From Vitellaria paradoxa (taxonomy: Eukaryota; Streptophyta; Magnoliopsida; Ericales; Sapotaceae), in contig CM034233.1 in NCBI GenBank assembly GCA_019916065.1, positions 7,260,516 through 7,324,515 of the forward strand: a stretch of DNA of 64,000 bases, given 5' to 3'. The notes beneath the pieces are model-generated. The model had not been told where the DNA came from and made no database searches. It saw only the letters and a list, made by a program, of their open reading frames with translations. Below are positions 1-12,765 of the stretch, piece after piece. Position 1 is the first letter of the stretch. The number at the start of each line of letters is the position of its first letter. The position numbers and the translations under genes were made by a program.

Positions 1-1911
1 GAGTAGGGGATTATCATCCATCTATGGCCAAGATAAATCAAATTTAGGCACTTATTTTATATTTTTTATTCAGCCAGTTCACTGTTTGTTGAAGTTATGC
101 AGTCTCGATTATAGTTTTCTAGCTCAACTGAGTGATTCATGTCTCAACAATTTTGTTTTCATTTTTTTTTTTTTTTGGTGTCATAAATTAAGACCAAAGG
201 CACCAAAATCTAAAATCATTCAAATGTTTTTTTTTTTTTTTACAAATCAAAGCCCAATTAAACTTGCTATGGTAGTCAATTCTTCAAAAAATAAGCTCAT
301 ATTGAAACTTTTCCGCTAAAATTATTTTTTGGAAAAATATCTTTATTGATGTTTTGGAATTTTTCTAAAAAAAATTTTAGATTAAAATAAACATAGCCCT
401 GATATCAAGAGGGAGAGAAAGAGAGAGAGAGAGATGCTCTAATCTTGGCCCAGGGTAGAGAAGTTCAGCCCAGTGTATGTGGAGAAGTATTCGGTTGCTT
501 GTGGTGGGCTGGGCTGAGCCCAGAGTTCCAGTCCTTGTCCATTAGTTTTGGTGTTTTGTGGGTCAGACAGGGGTGCCTCGGCCTTCACTGTCTAATCAAA
601 GGTGAACATATCGATGGTCAAATGTGTGGGGTATTTATGCGGAATGGCCATGATATTAAATTAGTAATTTTGGTTACAAGAGAAACCTTAATCATTTAAA
701 TTGGCGTTAGATAGAATGCTAAATGGTTTTTTTAAGTAATTCACGGGCAACAATATTTTCAAATTAAAAAAAAACAAAATATTAATTCGTAAGTCATATG
801 TTGGTTTTACGAATAAATATAATTAATTTATTAATGAAAGTAACTAAATTTGCCAACACTCTGTTGATGGATTTGGTGGGATTTATTTTCATTAACTCTC
901 ACTGATTCTTATTTATTTGAATCAAAATAAAATTTTATTAAGTCGGTCATGATTTCATTTAAAAACTTAAATGTTTGGATTTATATTCCATTTGAAATTG
1001 AACTTAAAATAATATAGTTTATTAATTTTATTATAATTTATTTTTCTTAAGTAGTAAGTGAACAAATTTATCCTCATATATTATATTTATTTTATTTTAT
1101 CTTTTTGCTAACATTATCAAATCTAGTATTTTTTAAATAAACTCAATTTAATTTAATTTTTAAATTTAAGCCTATGTTCCATACATAAATTTTATTTACC
1201 AAATAAAATTAATTATGTCAAATAAATGTTTTAAAACGTAGTTTTTTTTTTAATGACTCAAAGGTAGCTTGCATACACCATGCCTAAATGCTTAGATCTT
1301 GAAATTAATTATCAAATAAACTTTTCAGTGATCCTGAGGAGATTTGAATAGATAACTAACAAGAAGTAAATCCAAAATTTTACCAATTGAGTTACTCTTA
1401 AGATTTGTGTTTAGAACACAGTGTAATAGATTTGACTATCTAATTTATCGTTCATTATAACATATCTATATAATTTTACCATCATATGTGAACAAATTTA
1501 CAAATTTTTGATTGAAAACTAAATTCATTCTAACATTTCTTTATCGTAAGGTGTCATTAAATTTACACATTTTAAACCAAATTTAGGCTCGGTTTGGGAA
1601 TTTTTTAATCATGTTTTATTTTATATTTTTTTCATCTTATAAACTTTTTTTTTATCAAAATTTGATTTTTTTTTTTTAGTTTAACAATTTTTAGACATAT
1701 TATTCATACCCATAAAAAATTACAAAAATTATTAAAAATAAAAAAATTCACATATAAATAAAAACAGAATTATTTGAACGCTAATTTTTCTATTTTTTAA
1801 TTTTTTTGTTTTATTTGTTTCTTATAAATTTAAATAATATGCCTAAAACATATAAAAAAATTAAATTTTAATAAAAATATATTAAAAAACTAGGGAAAAA
1901 AAACTTACTAA
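1..1911. other. AT-rich intergenic DNA, no gene
   Basis: There is no convincing coding signal on either strand. The stretch has poly-A/T runs, a short GA tract at about 421-434 and a slightly GC-richer patch at 440-600 without a coding frame of gene-like composition. A SINE-like piece at 1252-1403 is listed separately. Confidence 0.7.
1252..1403 (-). mobile_element. tRNA-like SINE fragment (tentative)
   Basis: Read on the minus strand this begins with TAACTCAATTGGT, close to a tRNA A box (TAGCTCAGTTGGT). About 50 bases later comes a B-box-like TATTCAAATCTCC. Two Pol III boxes at tRNA-like spacing followed by a longer body suggest a tRNA-derived SINE. No target duplication or tail was identified, so this is only a likely family assignment. 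Confidence 0.35.
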
Positions 1912-2681
1912 GGGCCCATTTGACAACGTTGTTATTTTTTTGTTACCGTTTTCTACTTTTTGTTTTCTGTTGCCATTTATTTTTTTTGAAATGAAAACTA
2001 AAATTGTGTTTGGAAATACAAGTTTGTTTATAATTACTAATTTTTTATTTTAAAAAATATTTAATTTTATTAGTTTTAAAAAATTAATAGAACTTAATAA
2101 AATATATTTTATATTAATTTAATTTAATTAATATAATTAATTAAATTAATACAATAATTTATTTATTAAAATCATTTAATTCAATAAATATAAAATATAT
2201 TAAATTATATTATTTATTAAAAATAATTTAATAAAATATATTTCATATTAAATAAATAATTAAATTAGATTAATTATTAAATTAAATAAATTAATTATGA
2301 TATTTATTTAAGATAATTTAGCAATAATTAATTATTAAATTAAATTAATTAATTAATTTAGTTTTATTATTTATTAAAAATAATTTATATTAATTTATAT
2401 AATTAATTTAATTTGTTAAAATAACTTATTTTATTAAAATATTTGAATAAAATAATTTATTTTTATGTAATGTAACAAAAATAGACAAAGTTTTAAAATT
2501 TACAAAATTGGCAACAGAAAAGAAAATCAGAGTGAAAACAAGTTTTTTCTGTTTATGTTTTTATTTTTTTTGGAAACAAAAAACGTAAACAGATTTATCA
2601 AATATATTTCTGTTGCGAATTTATAAAATTTTAAAAACATAAATAGAAAAACAGAAAATGAAAACGTTACCAAACGGGATC
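1912..2681. mobile_element. Nonautonomous element with AT-rich core (copy 1 of 3)
   Basis: The ends are imperfect inverted repeats: GGGCCCATTTGACAACGTTG on the left and AACGTTACCAAACGGGATC on the right. Between them lies about 600 bp built of ATTAAATTAATT-like words with no coding frame. Elements at 29309-29986 and 46917-47854 have the same kind of ends and the same core, so this is a repeated family and not simple low-complexity DNA. No clear target duplication was found. Confidence 0.6.
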
Positions 2682-2683
2682 TA

Positions 2684-3600
2684 AAAGTTTTCAAACCAAT
2701 AAGGTCCACTTTTAGTTCAAGCGTAGTTTTGGATAAAAAAGAAGTTATTTATTTATTTATTTTTTTGTAATAACTATTGGTTAGTTATTAAAAATTTTAA
2801 TTTTTTTTTTTTGTGTTTGAAAAAGAAAAAATTAAGTTTTTAGTTTATTTATTTATTTACATATTTATCTTTCATAAAAACAGAAACTGAGAAGCTATAG
2901 CACTTTCACACACAGCCTCAAAGACGAAGAGCTCACGCCACAAGGAAAACGGGAGTCCGGGTGGCTCCACGTTGCTGAATCGTTGGGTTGAAGTGTAATG
3001 ATTTAGATTTATTTAAATATTTTTTAAATTAAAAATTTATTTAAATCAAATATCATTAAATTGATATTTGATTTACTTTTTTATTTTTTTTTCTATTTTA
3101 TGTGTTTTATATTTTAAAAATTTTAAATCAAGAAAATAAAAAATACTATTTTTTTTTATTTTGAGTTTTTTTATTTTGAGTTAAAAATTCTCAAAATAAC
3201 TTTTTACTATTTATTTTATTTTATGTGTAAATTTATTTTTTATTTTTTAAAATAAATTTTTAAAATATAAGTGATCAAATATTTTTTAATTATTTTTTTA
3301 TTTTTAAAAATTTAAAATAATAAATACGCTCAAAATAAAAAAAAAATGAAAGTAAAAAAATAAACTACATTATACCTAAAATTTTGGAGAGCGATGTCAG
3401 CTATTTGAATCCACACGGCAGCCCTGCAGTGTAAATGCACTGGAGGTGCCCCTTACCTGCACTGCATCTGCCATCTCCTGAAAATGACCGCCACTTATGG
3501 CTCATCGCTCATCAGCAACGTGGCACGCCTTGTTTTCGACATGTCAAACCCCACCATTTCCAATTTAGGTGAGCAAAAATCGTTAACGTTGGACGTGATT
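2684..3600. other. Intergenic DNA with remnant of a third MITE family
   Basis: No gene is seen. GC-richer islands at 2885-2995 and 3390-3560 have no sustained frame. The piece at about 3160-3340 shares TCTCAAAATAA and TTATGTGTAAA words and their spacing with elements at 42458-42792 and, inverted, 13238-13578. It is therefore probably a degraded copy of that family. Confidence 0.5.
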
Positions 3601-3603
3601 TAA

Positions 3604-4124
3604 GGTGTGTTTGGAGTGATAAAAAGTGAGATAAAATAAAATAAAATAAAATATAATTTGAAAAATTTTTTTGTATTTAGTATACACATCTCAAATCGTA
3701 TTTTTTAGAGATGAACGGTAAGACTCTGTTATGATAGATTGGATTTCTGTTTGGATGGATTCAAAATTTTGGACAATTATGATTTCTTTGTACTGCAATT
3801 CGTCCAAATGGATTATAGAGACCGTTTGAACAGAAGCCGCTTGAATCCGTCGAAACGATTTCTACAATCCGTTGCAACAGTTTCTACGACCCCACAAAAA
3901 ATAATCAAAGTGGGTGTCATTCGATAGTTTGGGAGTCTATAGTGAGAATGATGAAAAAATTTGTGCTATTTGATTAATCGAATTCTAGTTATTGACTTTT
4001 TTTTAAAGGTATGGAACTTTTTTTTTTTTTTTAAATTTGAGAAGGTAGGAATGTGTAAAATGTAATAGAGATTTTTAGATATTTTTAAAAATTTTCACCA
4101 AATTTTTGTACACCAAACACACCC
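3604..4124 (+). mobile_element. Tourist-like MITE with TAA duplication (copy A)
   Basis: The element starts GGTGTGTTTGGAGTGATAAAA and ends CACCAAACACACCC, an inverted repeat of about 12 bases. TAA sits on both sides (3601-3603 and 4125-4127). A 3-bp TAA/TTA duplication with such ends is the pattern of Tourist/PIF-Harbinger MITEs. A second copy at 60559-61065 is alignable along the whole length. No transposase is encoded. Confidence 0.75.
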
Positions 4125-5006
4125 TAAGACCGTTTTTGGAGTGACAAAAAATTCTAAAAAATAATAAAAAATTTTAAAATTTATTTATTTTTATCTTATT
4201 ACATAAATTACGAATTCACAATTTACCTCTTTTTTGTCATTTTAAATGCAACCTTAATATTTTCTTAATTATTAACAAAGTTATACCTTCTACTTTTTTC
4301 ACAAAACTCAATTCTATTTTTATAATTATTTATTTCATCCTCAATTGGATTCCCTCTTTTTCTTTATCTAGAAAACGCATTTCCTTACTTTTTCACTCCC
4401 TTCATAATTAATTTTTTTCATCTTCATTTATTATTTCTATTTATATCTCTTTTTCTTTATTTAGAAAACACTCCCTCCTCCAACCAAAAAAAATAAAAAA
4501 ACTCACCATTCTCCCTTTCCGCCATCTCTTTTTGAAAACCATTTCTCTCTAAAACATAGGGGAATAATAAGTGCCTTATTTTAAATATAAAAAATTATTA
4601 GTATATCATTAAATTATAAAAATATCATTATTTATTTGTAATATTTTATCTAATATATGTAAAAGTTTCTTATCAGTATGAGCTTTTTTTTTTAATTTAA
4701 TAAAATTTCAATGCAATTGTATAAAAAATTATATTATCAGAAATTCAAATTCATGCTTAGTTGTAACTATATTAATTTAAAATGAAATTACTAAAATGTA
4801 TTTTTATTACAATAAAAATATTATTACTACCATATTATTTGCATCGTACCTTCTTTTATAATTTTTTAAAAATATTATTTTTATATACATATTATTTATA
4901 ATTATGGTAACGAAGGAGCAAGTAGTGACCCATATGATCCTAAGACAATATTATTTTTTTAGTAAATTTTCAAAAAATTCCTAAAAAAATACATATATAT
5001 TAATAA
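4125..5006. other. AT-rich intergenic DNA, no gene
   Basis: Nothing coding was found. The first 140 bases (CCGTTTTTGGAGTGACAAAA...) resemble the end of the neighbouring MITE family, so a truncated second element may abut it. Confidence 0.5.
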
Positions 5007-6183
5007 GGATTAATTACTTTTATACCCCTTATATTTAGGTCCATTTTTACTTTTACTCCTTCAACTTCATAAATATGCACTAATATCTTTTGTACTATAC
5101 ATAAAAGTGTAACGTTTAACAGCGTTATGTTAAGTGTTAAAAAGATAAAATTACCCTTCTCTTCTTCTTCGTTACTATCCTCTTCTCTCTTCTCTGTTCT
5201 TCTTTATTATCCTCATATTTGTTTTTATGCAAGGGCTGTTTGGATGAATTTTAATGACAATTTAGCGTAGAAATTTGTAGGGAAATTAGAAGAAACAATT
5301 ATGGAAGGATTAGGGAAACCATGAAGGCCGGACAAGGCACCAAAAAAAGAGCGAGATCCACCACGAACGGCGGCAAAAACCAAAGCTGCAATCTAGTTTT
5401 GTAGCGCCTTTGGAAGGCTGTTAAGCATACCAGCGGCCATGGAACCTTGTTCGTTTTGAATGGCAGGTTGAAAATCAACATTAGAGGAGGACAGAATCTT
5501 GCCGGAAAAATCAGAAACGGCCATGGAAGGAGAAAAAACTCAACGGCGGCCCATTTTCTCCTTGTTCTACTGCTACAAATGTTGAAACGCCAAGGGTTGT
5601 TACAGAATAAGTAATATACGGTGATTTAGATTGGAAATTTTTAATGATTTAGCTACAAAATTGTGAATCATTACACACGGGGAATGAGTGGATGATCTGC
5701 CCTAAGCTATATACTTACATACATAAATATATATATATATATATATATTTAACGATTAGCTTTAAATTCGATTGAAGGAAAAAATTTTTAGAGAGATCTG
5801 TGTTCGGGGAAAAGCAATTTTTGAGAAATTTTTTTGGCTATTAAAATCTCAGAAAAGGGAAAAAATTGGAGGAGAGAGTATATATATGTGTGTGTGCATA
5901 TATATATACATGTGTGTGTGTGTGTGCAGGAGAAGAAGGAAGAATAGCGAAGGAGAAGAAGGATTCCAAGTGGCATTTTTGTCTATTCAGTTTAACATAT
6001 TTTTTTGGTTATTGCATACTTGCATATCTGGTATGTGTGTACCTCACGCGCTATTAATTTTAACAGTTTCGTCCATTTTTACATTTTAGTTATGAGTACA
6101 TAGGATATTAGTGCATAATAATAAAGTCGAATGGGTCTAATTGATTTTTAACCTAAGTACAGGAGTCTAAAGGTAATTAACCC
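5007..6183. mobile_element. Mutator-type nonautonomous element, possible Pack-MULE
   Basis: Perfect 9-bp direct repeats TATTAATAA flank the element (4998-5006 and 6184-6192), the duplication length of the Mutator superfamily. The ends are long inverted repeats of roughly 150 bp (GGATTAATTACTTTTA on the left, and the complement of GGGTTAATTACCTTTA on the right). They share an inner GCACTAATATC word and a CCATTTTTAC word, the latter misaligned between arms. No transposase frame is present. The middle (5290-5580) is clearly GC-richer than its surroundings and holds a small minus-strand reading frame with gene-like composition, which suggests captured host sequence. The right half contains AT and TG dinucleotide runs (5880-5930). 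Confidence 0.8.
5393..5524 (-). pseudogene. Possible captured gene fragment inside the Mutator-type element
   Basis: A 43-codon frame starts at ATG (5522-5524) with MAVSDFSGKILSSS and ends at TAG. It has balanced, protein-like composition in a GC-rich island bounded by AT-rich element DNA. The family is not recognised. It may be the first exon of a captured host gene, or chance. Inside a Mutator-type element such a segment would fit a Pack-MULE. No intact product is expected. Confidence 0.35.
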
Positions 6184-6192
6184 TATTAATAA

Positions 6193-7320
6193 ATGAGATG
6201 GAACAAATATATTTTTTTAAATAGAGGAAATAATGGATTTTGAAGAGAAAGATTTGTGTTATTTGAGAAAAGAGGAAAGTGAGAGAGATGAATAAATGGC
6301 CGAGGATGATAAAAATTAATTTGAGAAAAAAAATTACAATCCAAGAGAAGGTAATAAAAAAAAATCACATTAAATAAACTCTAACATTAATAATTATTAA
6401 ACATTACAATTACACTTTGAATATCGAATCGTATTCTCGTGGATAGAGATGTTAATGTTAAAGTTACGGTCTAGTTTTTTGAATCTTTGTTATAATATAC
6501 TATATATTTTATGATTGAATCATATTTACTTCAACTCTTATTCTAAAAAAGAATATATATATATTTTTTAAAAAGTGATATATTGTGTATGTTTTGAATT
6601 ATATAAATGGATAATTATGAAAATTATAATTTTATAATTCGTGCTGTTAATAAAAAAATTTAAATTTTACAAAAATTTGTAAAAATTAAAACAACTCGGA
6701 ACGGGCCATTATTTCACCGAGGCACTGGTACTTATTAATATATTTATGTCATTATTCATTTATTTATTATACTAGTATGGGTAAGAAGTGCAGGTCACCG
6801 TAACATGTGTCAAAACTGCAGAGGCCGCCTTCTAAGAGGCATTACTTTGGTCTTTGACGTCAACAATATCTTTTGTTTTCTCTCTCCCCGTGAATGATGC
6901 TAATCAAGAAGAGCGTGGTTTCAAATGTGAATCTAAGAGATTTATTAAGATTTTGAGTTGTTTGAGTTGTTGGACAAACTATCCCCCTCCCCCAGTACAA
7001 AACCCATTTTAGTTGTGGAATTATGATACTGTATTGTGGATAATTGACAATCAATTAATGGAGAAAAATGAAAAATGTATTTTATTTTTAATTTATTATA
7101 TTTTAAAAATTAGTATTTATTATGAAAAATGGTAGAATGCATTATATTAGACGCAGTAGAATGTATTTATCATCCTTGATCAATCAGTTATATTACAAAA
7201 AATGAAGTAAAAAGCAAATATATTGTAATAGCGATGTTTGAAATAGTTTAATCCCAGGAGTATGTTGATCTCACAGGAACAAAAGAGCAGAGTGAAGATC
7301 AAATATCATCATAAGCTTTA
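6193..7320. other. Intergenic DNA and probable upstream region of the AGPase gene
   Basis: There is no coding frame of substance. A GC-richer block at 6775-7050 contains a TGACGTCA palindrome (6856-6863), a known bZIP-type site, but its use here is inference. Confidence 0.4.
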
Positions 7321-7329
7321 CCGTGGACT

Positions 7330-7670
7330 CTGAACTACAGTACAGTAGCGCCAGTCTGTGGACTCTGGTGAAGACAAAGTCAATAATACCGGCCATTCTC
7401 CTCAGCCATTCTTGGCGGTCCGATCAACATAGAGTGCTCCCCACCCACCCCAACTTGATTGGTAGATTTCTGATCTGGGTAACTCTTCGTTTTTGGATCG
7501 AAAATCATACCCGGTTCAGATTTTCTTGTCACTTCTAGGAAAGTTGGGGATATTTAGAAAAAAGTAGTGTTTTTTTTTTTTTTTTTTGGGTATATTCGCG
7601 TGGTTGGATTTCTAAGACTCCATAGTCTCTGCCCCATTGCTGCCTTTTAGTGCTTTCTCTGTGAAAGGCC
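7330..7670 (+). promoter_or_regulatory. Probable 5' leader of the AGPase gene
   Basis: Sequence before the ATG at 7671 is transcript-like, pyrimidine-rich and GC-richer than the upstream DNA. GG|GTAACT at about 7479 and a TTTTAG| acceptor at about 7650 would permit an intron in the 5' untranslated region, but this cannot be decided without transcripts. Confidence 0.3.
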
Positions 7671-10600
7671 ATGGATTATTGCTGTTCGGCCATGAAAGCC
7701 AGTGTTAGCCCTATGCAAGTTAATTCCGGGTTCTGGGGGGAGAAAATAATGAGGTGTCTTAAGGGCAAGGTTCTGGGTACTCATCAGCTATGGAGAAGCT
7801 TGAGGGTCAAAAGCCGGGGCAACTCAAAGGTTGAACCCGGGGTGATTTTCTCTGTTCTTAGATCAGATGTTGACAAAGGAATTATGGTGAGTTAATTACG
7901 CAAAGTTCAAGATATTCAAAGTTAAATTAACTTAAATCCATTGAATTTTGATTTATTTATTATTTATTTTCTCGAGGGTATTATATTGTCATGTTTTGTT
8001 TGTTTGTTTGTTTGTGTGTTTTGATTTACTGATCCCAGACATTTGAGTCGCCGGTATTTGAGAATCCAAATGTGGACCCAAAGAATGTAGCTTCGATCAT
8101 TTTGGGTGGAGGTGCTGGGACTCGCCTCTTCCCTCTTACTAGCAAACGGGCTAAGCCAGCTGTGAGTGGAAGTGAAACCCTTCTCAGTAGTCATTAGTAT
8201 TTTAATTGAATTGTCCTCAAGTTCATGGTGTTTAATTTCTGGATGGAGAAGATCTTTCAATATTATTTATTTTCTTAGTTTCAGAAATTTGAAATATGAT
8301 TAGCCCATTGAAGATTTTGCCTTATGAGGATTATATCACTGTCAGTTTTCAAATTATTCAACACTGACCCCTTTTTTCCTTCTTTATTTTGGGATTATAA
8401 AAGTAACGAACTCATTTGAAATCTAGAACAGAAAGATTTTATATTGTATGTCAATGCTTGCCACCTTGGTTCAAGGGTTTGAAGTTCGAACCCTTAATCA
8501 ATCTCTCGACTTTCAGAGAAATATTACTTATTTCTGACTCTCTAAGAACCTGCAATCATGACTCTTGCCTGAAGATTTGGATTTGTGTGGTAATTGGTTT
8601 TTCCCGCAGGTTCCAATTGGAGGTTGTTACAGGCTAATTGATGTACCAATGAGTAATTGCATCAACAGTGGCATAAGAAAGATTTTCATTCTCACTCAGT
8701 TCAATTCTTTCTCCCTCAATCGCCACCTTGCTCGTTCATATAACTTTGGACATGGCACAACCTTTGGGGATGGTTTCGTGGAGGTAAGATTGTCTAAGCC
8801 TTTAAGGTTGTAGGAGTCGAAAAGTTTTATGTGAGTGGTATCTCAAAGATTTTGCTCTTCTCAGTAAATGCCTGTGATCAGATCATTTTTTGGATAACTC
8901 TGTCATGTGTGTGCACTTCTTCTTCTTCTTTTTCTCCTCCCCCCCTCCTCCCGTTTTGGGTTTGGAACTTCCTGATGACTCAAAAGAAAATTTTGTCTGG
9001 TAGCAGGTTTTGGCTGCCACTCAAACACCAGGAGAAGCAGGAAAGAGGTGGTTTCAAGGAACAGCAGATGCTGTGCGGCAATTCATATGGGTGTTTGAGG
9101 TGGGTGCTTAGAATCTTTCATTATCATTTGAAATTTTTCCCTCTGAAATGGACTAGGTGTTCTTCTCATAATTCGTTCAGGATGCCAAGAACAAGGATGT
9201 GGAGCACATATTGATTCTGTCTGGTGATCATCTTTACAGGATGGATTATATGGATCTCGTGCAGGTACTTGCTTACACATTTATATTGAGATAACATTGT
9301 ATCCAGCTTTTTTTTTTTTTTTTTTTGGTAATTTATTTTGTTGATCAATGGACAATGTCATTGCAGAAGCATATCGACACGCATGCTGACATCACTGTTT
9401 CATGTGTCCCTGTCGATGAGAGGTTTGTTGTTTGTCTTAGGTTTCAATTTGATGTCAGTTTTTCAAGCTCAGGTCGTTCAAATAACGAAGCTCTTATCAC
9501 ATATTGCTATTTTCTACAATTAAATTAATTTGTGTACGCATCTGTTTAGAAATTCATTTCAGAAGATATTACTGCTATGGAAATGGTTACAATGATCATT
9601 AATTAACTATTTCGTGCAATTTTGATGAACCAACCGGTCGGCATTGTGCATTTTCTGTTTATAGTTTTTTAGCATGTTGTTTAATTGGAAATCTTTAAGG
9701 CAAATCAATGCAAGCCCCTTGCAGCCTGGGCCCTGGCTTGATTTTGCAGAAGTGATATTCTCAATCAAAATTCAAGATGTTAGTTGGGAGTAGTCTAGAT
9801 GAAAAAATTTTTTTCCCCTCTTGTGGCTTATGAAATTTGTGTTTATATTGATTTTTGTTTTGCAGCCGAGCATCAGATTATGGATTGATGAAAATTAACA
9901 AAACAGGACGTATTGTCCACTTTGCTGAGAAGCCAAAGGGCCCTGCACTTAAACAAATGGTAGATGGATCTATTGCTTTGATATAATTTTTTTTTTCTTT
10001 ATTGGCTTGGTTTCTATTGACATCCTTTTAATCTCCAAATTAGGCTCTGTTTGTTAATATGTAAAATATTTTATGTTGAAGAATATTTTGTGTAAAAAAT
10101 TTTGCAAAAAAATTATTTTTATTTTTGTTTTTTGGTGTTTGATTTGAAACATACTTTTAGAACTTTTCTCATAAGAAAAATACAAATGAGATACTACGGA
10201 AAGGAGATGGAAGAGTATCATTTTTCCCAAAAATAACTTACGTATTTGACGAAAGGAAGTCATTATTAAACATTTGAGGAAAATATTTGTTCAAAAAATA
10301 TATATATATTTTATGTGGAGATGTTTTGTCAAAGAACTAAGAATGAGTAAAATATTTTTGAAAAAAAACATTTTACGTCGAAACAAACGGAGCCTTGGTA
10401 TCACCAACTTGGATTTTCTTATGCTATATTGTTATTTGGTACCATGCTACTAGGAGGTTGACACTTCTCTCCTAGGACTCTCTGAGCAAGATGCTGCAAA
10501 ATATCCCTACATTGCATCAATGGGTGTTTATGTATTTAGAACTGATGTCTTACTAAAGCTTTTGAGGTGGAGGTACCCTGCTTGCAATGACTTTGGCTCT

Positions 10601-12486
10601 GAAATCATTCCTTCCGCTGTATCAGATCATAATGTCCAGGTGAGCTAGTGTATCAAATATATATATATATATATATATATTCATTTGAACCTCTGCTTGG
10701 TTGCTACCAGTTGTTAGTTTTGCATAGGCAAGGCTTCAGCATTGTGATTTATCTTGTGTATTTGACTTGTCAGGCATATTTATTCAAGGACTACTGGGAG
10801 GACATTGGGACGATAAGGTCATTCTTTGATGCCAACTTGGCTCTCACAGAACAGGTTAGGGTAGTCTATGATAAGGACCTTTATTACTGGACTATTTGCA
10901 TTATAATGAAAGGCAAAACGGTGGAGTGACTGAAGTTGAGATGTGAGAATTGCATTTGATCAATAGGTATCTTAAAGACAAAAAAGGTCTTGATAAAATA
11001 GATTGAAACAATTTCCACTGCCAATCAGTTGTTTAACCAACTGCTACAAAGAAAAAATTTCCATTTAACCAACTGCTACCATTTATGCAGCCACCAAAGT
11101 TTGACTTTAATGACCAAAAGACACCTTTCTTCACATCTCCTAGGTTCTTGCCACCGACAAAAATGGAAAAATGCAAGGTATGCTTATAATTTGAGCAAAC
11201 TTTTGGTTTTTGTTGTGACTTCTGGATTTTATAATTAAGCTGGTTCTTGCAGATTGTGGATGCTGTAATTTCACATGGGTGCTTCTTGAACGAATGTAGC
11301 ATCCAACATTCTGTAGTGGGTGTTCGCTCACGCTTAGATTGTGGCGTTGAGTTTGAGGTAAGTTATATTTTTGCAACTAAAAAAAAAAAAAAAAAGAGAA
11401 AAAGAAAAAAAAAGTTACATTGTTGGTTAATTATAGCAGCGCACTTCTGCAACTCTTGTCTCAGCACTTAGCTTTGCAGTTTTATTTGCATAGAAACAAA
11501 GTGTAGTCTAAGATCGCTGCTCTTGGCTGGGAAAGGCAATTACTTATAGCCTTGTGAAGATATCTACTGATGTCATCTACTACAAACCAATGGATATTGC
11601 TTCAACTTTCTATGAATAAGAGTTTTTCCTCGAACTGGCTCTTCAATATATGCACCATAAATCTGGGCCCAAAAAAATAAAAGTGATTAGGGTGCTTTCA
11701 TATAACAGTAGTAATTAGGATGTTTAATTTCCTAGTATTACAATAGTAATTAGGATGTTTAATTTCCTAGTATTTCAAGTAAACGCTGATTATATTTGGT
11801 GGTTGAATTTTTTTTTTTTTTTAATAAAGGATACTATGATGATGGGTGCGGACTTCTATCAAACTGAATCTGAAATTGCATCTCTGCTAGCAGAGGGAAA
11901 GGTTCCTGTAGGTGTTGGAAGGAATACCAAGATCAGGTGAGATATGTGAACTAAATACAAAGAGAGAGAGATTGTAAGCTGGGGATGGAGTAAACAATGT
12001 CCATTACTTCCTGAGTTCTGAGGTCATGAAGTAATTAAATCATTAATTAGAGCGATCCTTGGTCAATGTAACTGTGGGGCGATTGATGATCTTATCATTC
12101 AAAGCAAATAATTATTTACTTTAATTGGTCATGATCATCTTAAAAACTCAGCAAATTATTCTTATAGCTGACCGTTCTTCATCAATTTGTTGTAGGAATT
12201 GCATAATTGACAAGAATGCCAAGATAGGGAGAGATGTGGTCATTGCAAATAAAGATGTAAGTATATCTGTTTCTGTACCGTATTGCTTTTCAGAAATTTC
12301 AACTCAATCCTGTTACCAGATTTGTAACTTACTTCTGATACAAGCTATTAAATGATTTTTTTTTTCTTTTTTAATAAATCTCAGGGTGTTGAAGAAGCAG
12401 ATAGGCCAGATGAAGGATTCTACATCAGATCCGGGATCACTGTAATACTGAAGAATGCAACGATTAGAGATGGGACAGTCATATGA
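7671..12486 (+). CDS. APL2: ADP-glucose pyrophosphorylase large subunit, APL2 type
   Basis: It makes ADP-glucose from glucose-1-phosphate and ATP in plastids, the committed step of starch synthesis, as the large subunit of a heterotetramer. There are fourteen exons: 7671-7886, 8039-8161, 8610-8783, 9007-9099, 9181-9264, 9367-9422, 9866-9959, 10454-10639, 10774-10854, 11091-11177, 11253-11357, 11830-11936, 12196-12256 and 12385-12486. They sum to 1569 nt, giving 522 aa, the family's usual size. All junctions are GT-AG and phases close. Residues 1-70 look like a plastid transit peptide. The nucleotide-binding [12 protein letters not shown] motif is followed by [30 protein letters not shown] and FAEKPKG follow, and the C-terminal beta-helix ends [14 protein letters not shown]. 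The Arg and Lys of the N-terminal loop, lost in noncatalytic large subunits, are kept. The match to the APL2 class is from memory of the family. The gene is convergent with the mannanase gene, 279 bp from stop to stop. An intron holds a MITE. Confidence 0.95.
10043..10394. mobile_element. MITE in intron 7 of the AGPase gene
   Basis: The inverted ends are GGCTCTGTTTGTT (10043-10055) and AACAAACGGAGCC (10382-10394). The inner sequence continues the pairing loosely (ATGTAAAATATTTTATGT against ACATTTTACGTC). TTA precedes it and TTG follows, so a TTA duplication with one change is possible. It is noncoding and 352 bp long. Confidence 0.65.
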
Positions 12487-12765
12487 AACCTTCTCTATTG
12501 ACCTCTTTGGTCCGGCTGAGACACGAGTCTAGGAAGGCAGAAAGCAGATTAGGGCTACTCTTATATATAATATACATATTATATGTATATTTTACGACTC
12601 ACTTCTATGTAATTAAAATGTAGCTTCGGTAGAGTTTCTGAACAAACACCAGAGTTCTTTGCTTGTTAAATATATTAAACACTCAAGCTCATATTGACTT
12701 TTGAAATTACAAACTTATCAATCAATTCAGTGTCCTCAAACCTAAGTAGTGCTAAATTACTTTTC

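Noticed and set aside
5772..6089. 105-codon frame with alternating Tyr-Ile-Cys-Val
   Set aside because: It is translation of TA/TG dinucleotide repeats inside the Mutator-type element.
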